Origin: Victivallaceae bacterium
GTDB lineage: Bacteria; Verrucomicrobiota; Lentisphaeria; Victivallales; Victivallaceae
Reading direction: 5' to 3'
DNA length: 5,576 bases
NCBI GenBank assembly: GCA_028717165.1
Contig: JAQUOK010000253.1
Location: forward strand, 1-5,576
Below the pieces are notes generated by a model. It ran no database searches. It saw only the letters and a list, made by a program, of their open reading frames with translations, and was not told where the DNA came from. The stretch's first letter is position 1, and each line of letters opens with the position of its first letter. The translations under genes were made by a program, and so were the position numbers. Shown here piece after piece: positions 1-5,559 of the stretch.

Positions 1-1095
1 GACGTTTTTGGAATAAAGTCGAAGGATACGCTTTACCCTGACTTTTCTGCCGTCCCTGGCGTTGACGAGCGTGTCGTTTGCCCGCAGCCTGCCGGAGTAA
101 GTCCGCATGTACAGCAGGTCGGCGCTGCCGCTTGCGACCAGTTTGAAAACCAGGCCGCAAAATTGCGGGTCATGAATATTAACATGAGTTTTTTCATTCT
201 TCTTAGCGCTGAACGCCGGATATGCGGGACGGTCGGCGGGGCTCGGCAGATAATCAATGACCGCGTCGAGCAGCGGCTGAACCCCGATGTTCTTCTTGGC
301 GGAACCGGCGAAAATCGGGCAAAGTTTATTTTCGATCACCAGGCGGCGCACCTCGGATTTCAACAGTTCCGGAGGAATATCTGCTTCTTCCAGGTAAAGT
401 TCCGCTACCGGCTCGGACAACTCGGCAATATCGGAAAGAAATTCATCGCGGGCGGCGGCGCTTTCCCCGGCAAGCTCCTGCGGGATTTTTTCGATGATTA
501 CTTGGGAGCCTTCCTCGCCGGCAAAGCGCAGATATTTCATTCGCAGCAGGTCGATAATGCCTTCAAAACCGGACTCCAGGCCGACCGGGATCTGGAAAGG
601 CGTGGTTCGAATGGAGGGGAATTTTTCCCTGATATCCTTAACCGTCCGTTCAAAGGAAGCGCCGAGACGGTCAAGTTTGTTAATAAAGGCGATCTTGGAA
701 ACCTGATAGGAATCGGATTGGCGCCAGACTTTTTCGCTCTGGGCCTCAACGCCTTCGACGCCGCTGAAAACAACCACGGCGCCGTCGCAAACCCGGATCG
801 AGCGTTCGACTTCGGCGGTAAAATCAATGTGCCCGGGAGTATCGATAAGATGGATCATGCCGTCATGGCCAGGGCTTTTCCAGTGAAAAGTCGCGGCTGC
901 GGAAACAATGGTAATTCCGCGGCTGCGTTCTTCATCAAGGTAATCCATAACCGTATTTCCGGAATCGATATCGCCGATGCGGTGGGTTTTGCCGGAATAA
1001 AAAAGGAAACGTTCCGTAAGGGTTGTCTTACCGGCATCGATATGAGCAATTATGCCGATATTTCTGATCGATTCCAGATTAATATGGTCTGCCAT
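1..1095 (-). CDS. Elongation factor G-like translational GTPase (EF-G2 / mtEFG2-like), N-terminal part, truncated by the window edge
   Basis: This is the first 365 residues of a ribosome-associated GTPase of the EF-G family, which drives translocation or ribosome recycling in the cytoplasm. All G motifs are visible: P-loop AHIDAGKTT at 17-25, RGIT (switch I) at 59-62, DTPGH at 85-89, NKLD at 139-142 and GSA at 264-266. The G' insertion spans roughly 160-255, and domain II begins near 312. The frame is open to base 1, so about half of a usual ~690-residue EF-G is missing. The segment after switch I, with DSGNTVMDYLDEERSRGIT and VSAAATFHW, resembles mitochondrial EFG2 and spdEFG2-type proteins more than the housekeeping FusA, so this may be a paralogue. 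DTPGHID replaces the usual DTPGHVD. The ATG at 1095 is preceded by AAAGGGA with a 9-base spacing. No str-operon ribosomal genes (rpsL, rpsG, tuf) lie upstream, which also argues against canonical fusA. Family is certain; subfamily is inferred. Confidence 0.93.
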   Translation of the reverse strand, partial: MADHINLESIRNIGIIAHIDAGKTTLTERFLFYSGKTHRIGDIDSGNTVMDYLDEERSRGITIVSAAATFHWKSPGHDGMIHLIDTPGHIDFTAEVERSIRVCDGAVVVFSGVEGVEAQSEKVWRQSDSYQVSKIAFINKLDRLGASFERTVKDIREKFPSIRTTPFQIPVGLESGFEGIIDLLRMKYLRFAGEEGSQVIIEKIPQELAGESAAARDEFLSDIAELSEPVAELYLEEADIPPELLKSEVRRLVIENKLCPIFAGSAKKNIGVQPLLDAVIDYLPSPADRPAYPAFSAKKNEKTHVNIHDPQFCGLVFKLVASGSADLLYMRTYSGRLRANDTLVNARDGRKVRVKRILRLYSKNV

Positions 1096-1159
1096 TTCTG
1101 CCGTTCCCTTTCAGCATTTCAATTATGTAAATAAAACGTGCGTGCGCCGGAAAAGTAAT

Positions 1160-1645
1160 TTATTTCTTTTTCCTGCCGCCCCAGGGCCACCATCTGAAAC
1201 GGGGTTTAGGCGGCGGGACTTCTTTAGCCTCTTTTGCGGACATTTTATCGACCGTATTCAAAAGTTCTTTTTCTTTGCTGTGATGCTTGAGGTTATGGGC
1301 CTGGCAGACTCCGAATTTATCGTCGACCCGGGGAATCATTCCGCGACTTGTTTTGGTCAGCTTTATGGTTTCAGTCGTAAGTTTGGTTGTGGAGGTGTCC
1401 GGGGCGGATGCGGTTATATCTCTGGCCGTATGCAGATTCGTTTCTTCATTTCCGCCGGCATGGCTGCTTTTATCCTCTGCGGCGTAAGGATTGGTTTTGA
1501 GAATACCGGCCTGAAAATTCTCACTGAGTTCAGGTACCGTAAAAACCGTGCCGCAGACGGCGCATTCCACAAGTACGCCCTTCATCTCCGGTTCCAGCTC
1601 GTAAACGGTTTTGCACTTATAACACTGAACATTGATCTTCGTCAT
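1160..1645 (-). CDS. Small zinc-ribbon protein with basic, Trp-rich C-terminal tail, function unknown
   Basis: A 161-residue protein that I cannot assign to a named function. The N-terminus carries a four-cysteine zinc ribbon: C8-x2-C11 and C28-x2-C31, separated by 16 residues and ending CGTVF. This is the layout of MJ0042-type zinc-ribbon domains. Residues ~36-140 look disordered, rich in Thr, Ser, Glu and Lys, with no membrane segment or signal peptide. The tail (about 143-161) is Pro-, Trp- and Arg-rich and ends RWWPWGGRKKK, a basic-aromatic patch that could touch nucleic acid or membrane lipid. The start ATG at 1645 has a good GAGG Shine-Dalgarno sequence six bases upstream, which supports the call over the opposite-strand open frame. 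The EF-G-like gene follows after 64 bases with no clear terminator between, so the two may share a transcript. The ribbon is seen directly; metal binding is family knowledge; any role in translation would be speculation. Confidence 0.85.
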   Translation of the reverse strand: MTKINVQCYKCKTVYELEPEMKGVLVECAVCGTVFTVPELSENFQAGILKTNPYAAEDKSSHAGGNEETNLHTARDITASAPDTSTTKLTTETIKLTKTSRGMIPRVDDKFGVCQAHNLKHHSKEKELLNTVDKMSAKEAKEVPPPKPRFRWWPWGGRKKK

Positions 1646-1684
1646 TTTTGCCTCGCAACAGCTGGTTGATTAAGATTCTGAATG

Positions 1685-1713
1685 AAGATAACACCGCCAT
1701 TGACAAAAATCAA
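1685..1713 (-). promoter_or_regulatory. Possible sigma-70-type promoter for the zinc-ribbon gene
   Basis: On the minus strand TTGATT (1713-1708) and TATCTT (1690-1685) are separated by exactly 17 bases. Each matches four of six consensus positions. Transcription would start near 1678, giving a leader of about 33 bases that includes the GAGG ribosome binding site. It is a weak consensus match in a suitable place, so this is an inference. Confidence 0.35.
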
Positions 1714-1714
1714 G

Positions 1715-1726
1715 CCTGTGAACAGG
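1715..1726. repeat. 12-base inverted repeat just upstream of the putative -35 box
   Basis: CCTGTGAACAGG has perfect 5-base arms around a GA centre. It lies directly upstream of the possible -35 element of the zinc-ribbon gene, so a dimeric regulator could bind here. It may also be chance; no second copy was seen in the window. Confidence 0.25.
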
Positions 1727-1766
1727 AATTAAGCTCAATGCTATGACGCTGATTAAATTGGTGACA

Positions 1767-1838
1767 GTCTCATAACCCGGGAATCGGGGAAGACAAAACT
1801 GCTTTCGGGAAAAAGCGGCTTCCCGGCACTTATGAGAC
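1767..1838. repeat. 72-base nested inverted-repeat structure using an internal copy of the terminal repeat
   Basis: GTCTCATAA (1767-1775) pairs with a second inverted copy TTATGAGAC at 1830-1838. Inside it, GGGAAG (1787-1792) pairs with CTTCCC (1819-1824), and inside that GCTTT (1801-1805) pairs with AAAGC (1812-1816). The three nested stems of 9, 6 and 5 pairs form one long interrupted hairpin at the left end of the block. The same left arm can pair instead with the distal copy at 2152-2160, so two mutually exclusive folds are possible. Confidence 0.55.
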
Positions 1839-1879
1839 GCGACCGAGCGTCGGCCTCGTTATCTGGATAGACTCTTCAG

Positions 1880-1910
1880 CGTTTACAAACGTTCAGGAAC
1901 TCTCCGAACG
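1880..1910. repeat. Two overlapping short hairpins sharing a CGTT arm
   Basis: CGTTTACAAACG (1880-1891) is a near-perfect palindrome. CGTTC (1890-1894) pairs with GAACG (1906-1910) around an 11-base loop. The two share bases 1890-1891. These are part of the hairpin series in the block and have no recognised function. Confidence 0.35.
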
Positions 1911-1924
1911 GCAAACCAGCAAAT

Positions 1925-1996
1925 CCAAACTTGTTTGGCGGCGGGACGCCGGTCGAGCCTCTTGACGGCTCGAAACTTGTGCGCAACTTGTTGCGC
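1925..1996. repeat. Run of four hairpins with a recurring ACTTGT motif
   Basis: Four perfect stems follow in 72 bases: CCAAA-CTTG-TTTGG (1925-1938); CGGCG-GGA-CGCCG (1939-1951), directly abutting it; TCGAGCC-TCTTGAC-GGCTCGA (1953-1973); and GCGCAA-CTTG-TTGCGC (1981-1996). The first and last have the identical CTTG loop closed by A-T pairs, and ACTTGT occurs three times (1929, 1975, 1986). The density and shared loop go beyond what random sequence of this length would be expected to give, pointing to a structured RNA or a repetitive palindromic element. Confidence 0.5.
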
Positions 1997-2026
1997 CTGA
2001 ATAAATACCGCTCTCGTTACTCTGCG

Positions 2027-2054
2027 CAGGCTGAGCCTGAGCGAAGCGAAAGGC
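2027..2054. repeat. Palindrome followed by a GAGCGAAGCGA-type repeat
   Basis: CAGGCTGAGCCTG (2027-2039) is a perfect 6-base-arm inverted repeat around one G. It runs into GCCT...AGGC (2035-2038 with 2051-2054), which encloses GAGCGAAGCGAA. Similar GCCTGAGCGAAG-like sequences are, to my recollection, common in dispersed intergenic repeats of diverse bacteria. That supports the repeat interpretation but was not checked. Confidence 0.4.
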
Positions 2055-2061
2055 AACCGAT

Positions 2062-2098
2062 GTCCTGGAAAAATCAGCACAGCGCATTTTTCCGGGAC
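2062..2098 (+). repeat. Strong 13-base-pair hairpin
   Basis: Bases 2062-2074 (GTCCTGGAAAAAT) pair with 2086-2098 (ATTTTTCCGGGAC) over 13 positions around an 11-base loop. The only non-Watson-Crick position is T2066 opposite G2094. In a plus-strand RNA this is an allowed G-U pair; in a minus-strand RNA it would be an A-C mismatch, so the structure slightly favours plus-strand transcription. No T-run follows, so it is not a simple intrinsic terminator. Confidence 0.6.
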
Positions 2099-2154
2099 GC
2101 TGAGCGTGCGAGCTGCGCGAAAAACCTTGTATGCCGACTTTCGGTGTCGTCTTA

Positions 2155-2170
2155 TGAGACTCCCGTCTCA
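2155..2170. repeat. Perfect hairpin at the right end of the block
   Basis: TGAGAC (2155-2160) and GTCTCA (2165-2170) flank a TCCC loop. The left arm is also part of the right terminal inverted repeat, so the end can fold on itself or pair with the left end. Only an AT-rich stretch follows on the plus strand (ATTTAATT), so terminator function is possible but weak. Confidence 0.5.
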
Positions 2171-2198
2171 ATTTAATTCTAAAGATTTTTTATTCGGC

Positions 2199-2226
2199 TT
2201 GACTTCCGGAAGGCATAAGACATATT
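2199..2226 (+). promoter_or_regulatory. Possible promoter for the glycosyltransferase gene, with a palindrome at its spacer
   Basis: TTGACT (2199-2204; five of six consensus) is followed after 16 bases by CATATT (2221-2226; four of six). Transcription would start near 2233, giving a leader of about 34 bases. The perfect 10-base palindrome CTTCCGGAAG (2203-2212) overlaps the end of the -35 box and the spacer, where a repressor could act. An AAGGCGG ribosome binding site (2256-2262) precedes the ATG at 2267. Confidence 0.42.
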
Positions 2227-2266
2227 TACCGTAAAAAAAATTAAAATTTTCTTTTAAGGCGGAAAA

Positions 2267-3064
2267 ATGTACAATAATCAGAAAGTCGCCATCGTCATGC
2301 CCGCATATAACGCCGCGGAAACCCTGGTCAAAACCTATAAGGAAGTTAAAAATCAGGCTTTTGTCGACAGTATTATTATCGTCGATGACTGCAGTATTGA
2401 CAACACCGCCGAAATCGCAAGAAAAGAATGTCCTGAAGCGCATTTCTATCAGACTCCCGGCAATTCCGGGTACGGGGCCAATCAGAAACTGTGTTATCAG
2501 GCCGCGCTCGAGCTTGGGGCGGATATTATCATAATGGTTCATCCGGATTACCAGTATACTCCGCAACTCATTCCCGCAATGGCGGCCCTGATCGGCAGCG
2601 GCCTCTATCACTGCGTAATGGGTTCAAGGATCCTGGGCGGCTGCGCCCTGAAAGGGGGTATGCCCGTGTGGAAATATGTCTGCAACCGTTTCCTGACTTT
2701 CTTTCAGAATTGTTTTCTCGGCGCGAAACTGTCCGAATATCACAGCGGCTACCGGGGCTATTCACGGCATTTGCTGGAACAGCTCCCGTTGCGGGAAAAC
2801 AGTGACAATTTTGTTTTTGACAACCAGGTGCTCGCGGAGATTATCTGGCAGGGCTATGTTATTGCTGAGATCAGTTGTCCGACCAAATATTTTACTGACG
2901 CGTCATCGATCTCATTCGTGCGCAGCATTTTCTACGGCCTGGGCTGCCTGTCTACCACTTTTTTATTCCTGGCCGCCAGGTTCCGCTTCATTAACTCAAA
3001 ATGTTTTCAGCGCGAGACGTTCAAGGCTGCATCAGGACGATCTGCAGGAAAAAACGGAAAATAA
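2267..3064 (+). CDS. Family 2 glycosyltransferase, polyprenyl-phosphate sugar synthase (DPM1)-like
   Basis: A 265-residue GT-A fold enzyme expected to move a sugar from a nucleotide donor to an acceptor, probably polyprenyl phosphate, at the cytoplasmic membrane face. The N-terminal strand IVMPAYNAAETL (9-20) and VDDCS (39-43) are the nucleotide-binding elements. N66 with GYGAN (68-72) is the usual GxGxA segment. HPDYQYTP (92-99) replaces the DxD motif, with D94 as the likely metal ligand. GSR (119-121) and the GGMPVWKYVCNRFLTFFQN stretch (130-148) follow, as in DPM/DPG-synthase-like proteins. A hydrophobic segment near 220-238 could touch the membrane, but there is no full C-terminal transmembrane domain. 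AAGGCGG lies four bases before the ATG. The last 14 codons, a polar and probably dispensable tail, overlap the convergent membrane-protein gene. The GT2 assignment is secure; sugar and acceptor are not known. Confidence 0.93.
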   Translation: MYNNQKVAIVMPAYNAAETLVKTYKEVKNQAFVDSIIIVDDCSIDNTAEIARKECPEAHFYQTPGNSGYGANQKLCYQAALELGADIIIMVHPDYQYTPQLIPAMAALIGSGLYHCVMGSRILGGCALKGGMPVWKYVCNRFLTFFQNCFLGAKLSEYHSGYRGYSRHLLEQLPLRENSDNFVFDNQVLAEIIWQGYVIAEISCPTKYFTDASSISFVRSIFYGLGCLSTTFLFLAARFRFINSKCFQRETFKAASGRSAGKNGK

Positions 3065-4562
3065 AAATCTGGATGACCAGTATTCCTCCCAGAATCGCCG
3101 TCTGATAAAACCTGAATTGATAATGTTTAACCGCTTTCGCCGCCAGAATATAAACGAACGGCCACGCCAGGCTCCACTGCCGGGCCACTTCTGCGCGCGT
3201 CGGCGTGATCAACAAGACCGCTAAAATCAGGACAGAAGCGAATTCGAGAGCCTGCTTGTCCGAAAGCCGGGGTATTTTCTTCAGGAATCCGGATTTCACT
3301 GCTCTGAAATAATCAAAAGCCCATACGGTGATCAGGAAAAAAGTTGAAAGCCCGGCGCCGATCAGGAACTCGACCGGATTCAGCAGTTTCCAGATAATTG
3401 AACGGGTTGACTGTTCCTGGAAAAACAATTCATTGTTGCGGAAACAGGCGAAAAGCACGCCGGGCAGTATAAAATCAAAAACCAGGTACATGAAAATAAT
3501 GAATGCCAGGATGCCCAGCCCGTAAGGAATGAAATAACGGGTAACGGCAAATTTCAAATGGCTTGTTTTTTCCTTTTCATAGCTGCGGCTGAGCCAGAAA
3601 AATACCAGCCACAGGCAGGGAACGGCAACTGCCATTGACTGCAGAATAAAGACGGAGCAGCATATGCCCAGAATAAAGTTTGCGGCGGGCAGGTATTTTC
3701 CCCCCGGTTTCCAGAGCGCATACAAAATAATAAACGCGCTTACGGTTCCCAGGAGCCCGTCATAATGTCCTAAAAACAAGGGGATTGTGGGGACGAATAA
3801 ATATAAGACCGATGTCTCCAGTGAAAAATCGAGACCATACGTTTGCCAGATTATAAGGGCGAAAAATAATTTGCCCGCCAGGATAATAAGCAAAAATAAA
3901 TAAATATGCAGTACGGCGGCGGCTTTGACGGCGTCCGTAAACTTGAACTGGGGCAGAAGATTTTCCTGTTGTATCTGAACGAACATATCGCTCATGCTGC
4001 AGGGCATGGTTTTCAGAAGCAATGACGTCAGGCCGGGAGAATTTCTGACAAGCGTATAAATACCGTAGCTCAGGAGGGTTCTGCCGGGCGGATGAACGTC
4101 GCTGTGGTTGATGAAACCGCGGTAACGCTGATTTTTATTGAATTCCGCTAAAAAACTGCCGGCGGAATCAATTTTCAGCGCTTTCTGGTAATAACCGGTG
4201 GCAAAAGGTTCGTAGATTGCGAAAAGATTTTCGCCCATGCCCATGCGTCCGGACTTCAATACCTGGACGTCGAAAAAGAAACCGGCCGCTGCAGCGATCA
4301 ACAGCACAATGATTTTTTCTGATCTGCCGGTTTCCGGCGTTGAACGAATATAGCGGATCAGACAGCAGATGGTCGCAAAGATCAGACAGCCGCAGCTTAA
4401 ATGGAAAAATGAAAAGATGCCTTTGGTATTATAGGGATAAACCCACTGTCCGGGTATGCCCAGCGGAAACAAGTCGAATATGACGGCAAGCAGGAAAAAC
4501 GAAGAACAGAGACAAATTCCGGCTATAATGCGGTCATTCCGGGATAAACGTAACTTTTTCAA
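3021..4562 (-). CDS. Polytopic membrane protein, GT-C-type glycosyltransferase candidate, TTG start
   Basis: A 513-residue integral membrane protein with about 10-12 hydrophobic spans, for example 12-32, 49-70, 83-97, 212-238, 250-264, 268-283, 293-325, 343-363, 399-416, 441-453, 464-476 and 488-510. DVHPPG (155-160) after the long loop at ~98-158 is the kind of HPP motif seen in GT-C enzymes (GT39/ArnT/PMT relatives), which transfer sugars from polyprenyl-phosphate donors on the outer face. TRAEVARQW (455-463) near the end recalls an R/G-x-E-x-x-R-x-W motif of uncharacterised bacterial GT-C-like proteins; that parallel is from memory. The start is TTG at 4562: an in-frame TAA lies two codons upstream and the next in-frame ATG is near residue 107, beyond three spans. 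The only Shine-Dalgarno-like sequence, GAAGG, sits 12 bases away, suggesting weak initiation. The gene follows the MtfA gene after 79 bases. GT-C function is inferred. Confidence 0.85.
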   Translation of the reverse strand: MKKLRLSRNDRIIAGICLCSSFFLLAVIFDLFPLGIPGQWVYPYNTKGIFSFFHLSCGCLIFATICCLIRYIRSTPETGRSEKIIVLLIAAAAGFFFDVQVLKSGRMGMGENLFAIYEPFATGYYQKALKIDSAGSFLAEFNKNQRYRGFINHSDVHPPGRTLLSYGIYTLVRNSPGLTSLLLKTMPCSMSDMFVQIQQENLLPQFKFTDAVKAAAVLHIYLFLLIILAGKLFFALIIWQTYGLDFSLETSVLYLFVPTIPLFLGHYDGLLGTVSAFIILYALWKPGGKYLPAANFILGICCSVFILQSMAVAVPCLWLVFFWLSRSYEKEKTSHLKFAVTRYFIPYGLGILAFIIFMYLVFDFILPGVLFACFRNNELFFQEQSTRSIIWKLLNPVEFLIGAGLSTFFLITVWAFDYFRAVKSGFLKKIPRLSDKQALEFASVLILAVLLITPTRAEVARQWSLAWPFVYILAAKAVKHYQFRFYQTAILGGILVIQIFIFRFFLQIVLMQP

Positions 4563-4641
4563 TTGTTAAAGCAACCTTCAATTAAAAAACGATTTGTTTT
4601 CCCCATCGGGTTAATCCAGCATATTTAAGTATAACGATCAA

Positions 4642-5493
4642 TTACGGAGCCCTGTGCCGCCAGGCCGCGGGATCCAGTCGGTAAAATTCCTTAAACAGTT
4701 GATAGAGCCGGTCATGCGCTCTTTGCAGAGCCAGCGGGTTGCAGAAGAAACTTTCAGTGGTTACCGCGAAAAACTCAGCCGGATTGGTGGCTCCGTACCA
4801 GTCGATTACATCCTTTACCGCATGCTCCGCCTCGCGGCACAGGCGTTCGTATTCGCGCGTCATAACCTCGCGCCATTCAGGATAGACGCCTTTATCCGGG
4901 AGAGGCGGAGTGCCGTCGGCATAACCGTCGAGCTGATCGAGCTGATGGGCGAATTCATGCAGGACGACATTTTCATGACAGTGAACATTGCCGGCTTCAT
5001 TTTCAATCTGCCGCCATGAGAGAACCAGATTACCGTATGTCCAGGATTCGCCCAGCCGGGCGCTCTGCTTCTGAACTACCGTAACGCCGCCGAGTTTTGA
5101 GCGCGAGTTCGAGGCTACATAGGCGTCTGGATAGACCAGAATTGAGTTCAAGGCCGGATAACATTCGAAATCTTTATTCAGCAGAAGCAGGCAGGCGAAA
5201 GCGGCAATAGTGACTTTTACCAATGGGGTAATTTCCATGCCGCCGCAGCCTTCAAACGTTTTTTCATCGAGAAATACCGCGATGCGCCCGTGAAGTTCTT
5301 TTTTCAGTTCATCCGGGAGCAGGGAATATAAAGCGACGCGTTTTTCAAGAACTTCAAGGATTTCCGGGGGGAGTTTTCCCGCCATGAGTTTTTCGCGGCG
5401 TCTGGATTTCCGGTACATTGCCAGGAAAATGCCGCCGATAACCAGCATAGCTGCGGCAAACGACAAAATTATATCAAGCGTATCAAACGACAT
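4642..5493 (-). CDS. mtfA: MtfA-type zinc metallopeptidase (M90 family), membrane-anchored
   Basis: A 283-residue protein of the MtfA (Mlc titration factor A) family. Enterobacterial MtfA is a cytosolic zinc aminopeptidase of about 265 residues that binds the glucose repressor Mlc. The zinc site is intact: HEFAH at 179-183 gives the two His ligands and catalytic E180. NPAEFFAVTTESFF (237-250) supplies the third ligand, E240, 61 residues on, close to the spacing in the E. coli enzyme. The family's LPPEILEVLE and D/ELKKELHGRIAVFLDEKTFEG segments lie at 41-50 and 62-82. Unlike the E. coli protein it starts with a clear membrane span (about 7-27) followed by a basic RKSRRREK stop-transfer stretch, so the catalytic domain should face the cytoplasm while tethered. 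No mlc or PTS gene is nearby, so the Mlc role need not hold. The ATG at 5493 has only a weak ribosome binding site. The membrane-protein gene follows on the same strand. Confidence 0.92.
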   Translation of the reverse strand: MSFDTLDIILSFAAAMLVIGGIFLAMYRKSRRREKLMAGKLPPEILEVLEKRVALYSLLPDELKKELHGRIAVFLDEKTFEGCGGMEITPLVKVTIAAFACLLLLNKDFECYPALNSILVYPDAYVASNSRSKLGGVTVVQKQSARLGESWTYGNLVLSWRQIENEAGNVHCHENVVLHEFAHQLDQLDGYADGTPPLPDKGVYPEWREVMTREYERLCREAEHAVKDVIDWYGATNPAEFFAVTTESFFCNPLALQRAHDRLYQLFKEFYRLDPAAWRHRAP

Positions 5494-5506
5494 TTCCAGG
5501 ATTCTT

Positions 5507-5512
5507 AGTATA
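5507..5512 (-). promoter_or_regulatory. Strong -10-like hexamer very close to the mtfA start
   Basis: On the minus strand TATACT (5512-5507) matches the -10 consensus at five of six positions. The matching -35 position, TTTTAA 17 bases upstream, is poor. Initiation here would give a leader of only about 7 bases, nearly leaderless, which would fit the weak Shine-Dalgarno sequence. It competes with the promoter at 5532-5559. Confidence 0.3.
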
Positions 5513-5531
5513 ATGGTTATTGACTTTGCTT

Positions 5532-5559
5532 AAAATACCCGTCCGCCCGACGGTTTCAA
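5532..5559 (-). promoter_or_regulatory. Alternative mtfA promoter with an inverted repeat filling its spacer
   Basis: On the minus strand TTGAAA (5559-5554) and TATTTT (5537-5532) are 16 bases apart, each matching four or five consensus positions. Transcription would start near 5525, about 32 bases before the ATG. The spacer is almost entirely the perfect inverted repeat CCGTC-CGCCC-GACGG (5539-5553), which could be an operator. It could instead be the stem of a terminator for a gene beyond the window edge. Confidence 0.35.

Larger units (their letters stand above)
1752..2177. repeat. Hairpin-rich non-coding block with imperfect terminal inverted repeats (MITE-like element or structured RNA locus)
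   Basis: This block fills most of the gene-free interval between two divergent genes. Its ends are inverted copies in two steps. The outer arms are ATTAAATTG at 1752-1760 and CAATTTAAT at 2169-2177. The inner arms are AGTCTCATAA at 1766-1775 and TTATGAGACT at 2152-2161. The segments between them are 5 and 7 bases, so the terminal repeats are about 24 and 26 bases and imperfect. The interior is packed with short perfect hairpins (listed separately) and has no convincing gene. Short open frames exist on both strands, but they run through the hairpins, lack ribosome binding sites and have low-complexity Arg/Ser-rich translations. No transposase and no obvious target-site duplication is visible. 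It could be a non-autonomous mobile element, a dispersed intergenic repeat or an RNA gene. The inverted arms are seen directly; the mobile nature is inferred. Confidence 0.5.

Noticed and set aside
163..1134. 323-codon open frame on the plus strand opposite the EF-G-like gene
   Set aside because: It is the antisense shadow of a gene with all five GTPase motifs; its translation shows no recognisable family features.
1052..1669. 205-codon plus-strand open frame across the zinc-ribbon gene
   Set aside because: The minus strand has a good ribosome binding site and a clear CxxC...CxxC domain; this frame covers both neighbouring gene starts and has no motif.
1893..2171. Short open frames on both strands in the hairpin block (up to 92 codons)
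   Set aside because: They run through perfect inverted repeats, have no Shine-Dalgarno sequence and give Arg/Ser-rich translations without motifs. I regard them as by-products of the repeat structure.
1752..2177. CRISPR array
   Set aside because: The repeats are short, inverted and irregularly spaced; there is no series of direct repeats with equal spacers and no cas gene.
2155..2179. Hairpin TGAGAC-TCCC-GTCTCA as an intrinsic terminator
   Set aside because: Only a short AT-rich tract follows and no plus-strand gene precedes it; its arms are better explained as part of the terminal repeat.
2168..2611. 147-codon minus-strand open frame over the start of the glycosyltransferase gene
   Set aside because: It is antisense to conserved GT2 motifs and includes the promoter region of that gene.
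4575..4615. Possible intrinsic terminator between the mtfA and membrane-protein genes (minus strand, CGAT...ATCG followed by a T-run)
   Set aside because: The stem is only four pairs with an 11-base loop, too weak to call despite the six Ts that follow.
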